A DNA stretch of 9,022 nt. Source: Actinomycetota bacterium (lineage in GTDB: Bacteria > Actinomycetota > Actinomycetes > S36-B12). Both the position numbers and the translations under genes were made by a program. Location of the stretch: NCBI GenBank assembly GCA_947499275.1, contig CANMNM010000037.1, forward strand, positions 1 to 9,022, read 5' to 3'. Below are positions 7,434-9,022 of the stretch, one piece after another; the stretch's first letter is position 1, and every line of letters starts with the position of its first letter. The notes under the pieces are model-generated. The model saw only the letters and a program-made list of their open reading frames with translations. It made no database searches and had not been told where the DNA came from.

Positions 7434-7434
7434 C

Positions 7435-8667
7435 TTGCCTCGGGTAATCCTGGGCGTGTGCGGTGGAATAGCCGCATACAAATCCGTTGAACTTTTGCGC
7501 CTGCTCACCCAAGCAGGATATGAAGTGAATGTCATCCCGACGCAGAATGCACTTCGCTTTGTTGGCATCCCAACTTTTGAGGCGCTTTCGGGCAATCCGG
7601 TGAATACCAGTCTGTGGGATGGCGGCGGGAATGTAACGCACGTAGATCAAGGATTGTCTGCGGACCTTATTGTGATTGCACCGGCAACCGCGGACTTTAT
7701 GGCTCGGTCAACGAGTGGAATTGCCAGTGATCTGCTGGCTAATATTCTTCTAACCGCCACCGCTCCCGTAGTTTTGGCTCCCGCCATGCATACACAGATG
7801 TGGGAGCATCCGGCGACTAGGGCCAATGTGGATCTTTTGCGCAAACGCGGTTACATAATTTTGGACCCAGATACCGGTCCGCTCACCGGGTCCGACGTTG
7901 GAAGTGGTCGACTGCCGGCTCCGAAACAAATTTTTGATGCCATCGAAGCACAGCTCCATGCCAACACCGGAGCCCTTGTGGGACGGCACGTCGTGATTAG
8001 CGCCGGAGGTACCCAAGAAGATTGGGATCCTGTTCGCTTCATTGGAAATCGAAGTAGCGGTAAGCAGGGCGTCGCTTTGGCTAGAGCCGCGCTGGCTGCT
8101 GGTGCTCGAGTGACTCTTGTCGCCGGGCATATGGACATTGACCCACCCGCCGGTGCTGAAGTGGTTCGGGCTCTTAGTGGTGAGCAGATGCACAAAGTTC
8201 TTGTCAGCCTCATGGGGGAGCAGCCTGATTGCGTAGTCATGGCTGCAGCCGTTGCCGATTTTCGACCGGTTGCGCTATCTGCAACAAAGATTAAAAAAGC
8301 GGAGGGCGTCCAGAACATCGGCCTTGAGCAAACCACCGACATTCTGGCCGATATTTGTGCTCAACGAGGTACGGGAGTCGCACCACTCATTATTGGATTT
8401 GCGGCGGAAACCACGGCTAATTCTGACGAGTTGACCAAACTTGCACGAGGGAAACTTGCGGCCAAAGGCGCTAACGCAATAATTGTGAATAACGTCAGCG
8501 ACGGCCAGATATTTGGCTCAGACAATACTGAAGTTTTATTGGTTGAGAGCCACAACGTGACCGGACCAATCCGAGGGTCAAAACTAAATGTCGCCCACGC
8601 CGTGGTTCATCGTCTAGCTGAACTACTTGGGCCGTTAGACTCTGGTGTTCCCGCGAGCAAAGAATAA
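7435..8667 (+). CDS. coaBC: Bifunctional phosphopantothenoylcysteine decarboxylase / phosphopantothenate-cysteine ligase
   Basis: CoaBC joins cysteine to 4'-phosphopantothenate (C-terminal CoaB) and decarboxylates the product to phosphopantetheine (N-terminal FMN-dependent CoaC) in coenzyme A synthesis. The protein has 410 residues. CoaC, about 1-180, has GVCGGIAAYKS (7-17), catalytic His69 in VTHVD, IAPATADF (81-88), PAMHTQMW (116-123) and LTGSDVGSGRL (150-160). CoaB, about 182-400, has ISAGGTQE (188-195), DPVRFIGNRSSGKQG (198-212), AAAVADFRP (270-278), the catalytic-region KIKK (285-288) and GFAAET (321-326). Two sites differ from the textbook E. coli enzyme: His replaces Asn in PxMNxxMW, and the LACGD segment has no Cys. 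M. tuberculosis CoaBC, as I recall it, shares both, so I read them as lineage traits rather than defects. The rare TTG start is supported by AAGGA 5 bases upstream and the family N-terminus. Confidence 0.97.
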   Translation: MPRVILGVCGGIAAYKSVELLRLLTQAGYEVNVIPTQNALRFVGIPTFEALSGNPVNTSLWDGGGNVTHVDQGLSADLIVIAPATADFMARSTSGIASDLLANILLTATAPVVLAPAMHTQMWEHPATRANVDLLRKRGYIILDPDTGPLTGSDVGSGRLPAPKQIFDAIEAQLHANTGALVGRHVVISAGGTQEDWDPVRFIGNRSSGKQGVALARAALAAGARVTLVAGHMDIDPPAGAEVVRALSGEQMHKVLVSLMGEQPDCVVMAAAVADFRPVALSATKIKKAEGVQNIGLEQTTDILADICAQRGTGVAPLIIGFAAETTANSDELTKLARGKLAAKGANAIIVNNVSDGQIFGSDNTEVLLVESHNVTGPIRGSKLNVAHAVVHRLAELLGPLDSGVPASKE

Positions 8668-8673
8668 TACGTT

Positions 8674-8689
8674 TCACATACTCACATAC
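8674..8689 (+). repeat. Exact tandem repeat, two copies of an 8-base unit
   Basis: TCACATAC occurs twice head to tail at 8674-8681 and 8682-8689, 30 bases before the metK start. It could be a replication-slippage duplication or a paired protein-binding half-site. Nothing in the window decides between these. Confidence 0.7.
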
Positions 8690-8706
8690 ATTTCTTAAAA
8701 GCGAAG

Positions 8707-8714
8707 AAGGGGAG
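8707..8714 (+). promoter_or_regulatory. Ribosome binding site of metK
   Basis: AAGGGGAG, within a longer purine run from 8703, ends 4 bases before GTG 8719. It is the strongest ribosome binding site in the window and fixes the GTG start, fitting a highly expressed gene (inference). Confidence 0.8.
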
Positions 8715-8718
8715 TCAC

Positions 8719-9022
8719 GTGGCTCATCGTCTATTTACCTCTGAGTCGGTCACCGAAGGTCATCCCGACAAGATGGCTGATCAAATCAGCGATGCCATCC
8801 TCGATGATTTACTGCGACAGGATCCAGCCAGCCGCGTCGCGGTGGAGACCATGCTGACAACAGGCCAAGTCCACGTTGCTGGGGAAGTGACTACCGAAGG
8901 CTTCGCCGACGTCATGGGGCTAGTGCGCGACACTGTTCTGGAAATCGGGTACGACAGCTCCGACAAAGGTTTCGATGGCGGTTCATGCGGGATATCAGTG
9001 TCAATTGGTCAGCAGTCACCGG
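8719..9022 (+). CDS. metK: S-adenosylmethionine synthetase, 5' part only
   Basis: MetK makes S-adenosylmethionine, the main methyl donor, from methionine and ATP in the cytoplasm. The first 101 codons are present; the family is about 385-405 residues, so about three quarters lies beyond the edge. GTG 8719 is read as Met, giving MAHRLFTSESVTEGHPDK, the normal N-terminus. Visible motifs are EGHPDK (13-18), with the ATP-contacting His15, then GEVTTE (55-60), part of the methionine site, and GFDGGSCG (84-91) followed by VSIGQQSP (94-101). The frame runs intact to the edge. It follows coaBC after 51 bases, the order seen in mycobacteria and Streptomyces, where I recall priA downstream. It is the only gene here separated by enough sequence to hold a control region of its own. 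Confidence 0.96.
   Translation, partial: MAHRLFTSESVTEGHPDKMADQISDAILDDLLRQDPASRVAVETMLTTGQVHVAGEVTTEGFADVMGLVRDTVLEIGYDSSDKGFDGGSCGISVSIGQQSP

Larger units (their letters stand above)
8668..8718 (+). other. Spacer between coaBC and metK, longest non-coding stretch
   Basis: This 51-base A/T-rich spacer is the longest gap in the window. It holds an 8-base tandem repeat and the metK ribosome binding site. I see no hairpin with a T-run, so no terminator, and no good -35/-10 pair. It is too short for a known S-adenosylmethionine riboswitch. metK may be read through from coaBC or have its own promoter here or within the end of coaBC; the sequence does not decide. Confidence 0.6.

Noticed and set aside
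7372..7434. Upstream extension of the coaBC frame into rpoZ
   Set aside because: It adds 21 residues unlike the family, while TTG 7435 has a well-spaced AAGGA and begins the normal CoaC N-terminus.
7851..8342. 163-codon open frame on the minus strand opposite coaBC
   Set aside because: It is the codon-phased complement of coaBC, rich in Ser, Thr, Ala and Pro, with no family resemblance and no spacer for its own control.
8668..8718. S-adenosylmethionine riboswitch or terminator before metK
   Set aside because: The 51-base spacer is too short for the large SAM riboswitch classes, and I could not find a stable hairpin or a T-run.

Overview
The window is one block of same-strand genes with almost no spacer DNA. 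In order it carries carA (3' part), carB, pyrK, pyrD, pyrF, gmk, rpoZ, coaBC and metK (5' part). From the carA/carB overlap to the coaBC stop, no gap exceeds 24 bases. Three junctions are 4-base stop/start overlaps (pyrK/pyrD, pyrF/gmk, gmk/rpoZ), carA/carB overlap by 8 bases, and two gaps are a single base. Start codons are mixed ATG, GTG and TTG. No tRNA, rRNA, CRISPR array, insertion sequence, phage gene or convincing terminator was found. By eye the G+C content is a little over half and looks even throughout, so nothing suggests recent transfer.

The organism is most likely an actinobacterium of moderate G+C content. The order carA-carB-(pyrD)-pyrF-gmk-rpoZ-coaBC-metK matches, from memory, the Mycobacterium tuberculosis Rv1383-Rv1392 region and the Streptomyces coelicolor SCO1476-SCO1483 region. 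The CarA glutaminase motif GICFGNQILG, the roughly 10-residue CarB insertion before the allosteric domain, and the CoaBC motifs PAMHTQMW and LTGSDVGSGRL are also of actinobacterial type. I cannot place it lower; a small-genome freshwater or marine actinobacterium would fit the composition and tight packing, but that is a guess.

Bases 1-6523 are the pyrimidine part. Carbamoyl phosphate synthetase (CarAB) makes the committed precursor. PyrK and PyrD form an NAD-linked class 1B dihydroorotate dehydrogenase, and PyrF makes UMP. Bases 6520-8667 are a housekeeping part: guanylate kinase, RNA polymerase omega, and the bifunctional CoaBC of coenzyme A synthesis. After a 51-base spacer comes metK, for S-adenosylmethionine synthesis.

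This is a core-metabolism region and I see no undescribed system in it. The points worth a second look are modest: a class 1B PyrK-PyrD pair where Streptomyces has a single pyrD; no mihF gene between pyrF and gmk; an unusual FAD-binding motif in PyrK; two perfect inverted repeats inside carB; and an exact 8-base tandem repeat just upstream of metK.
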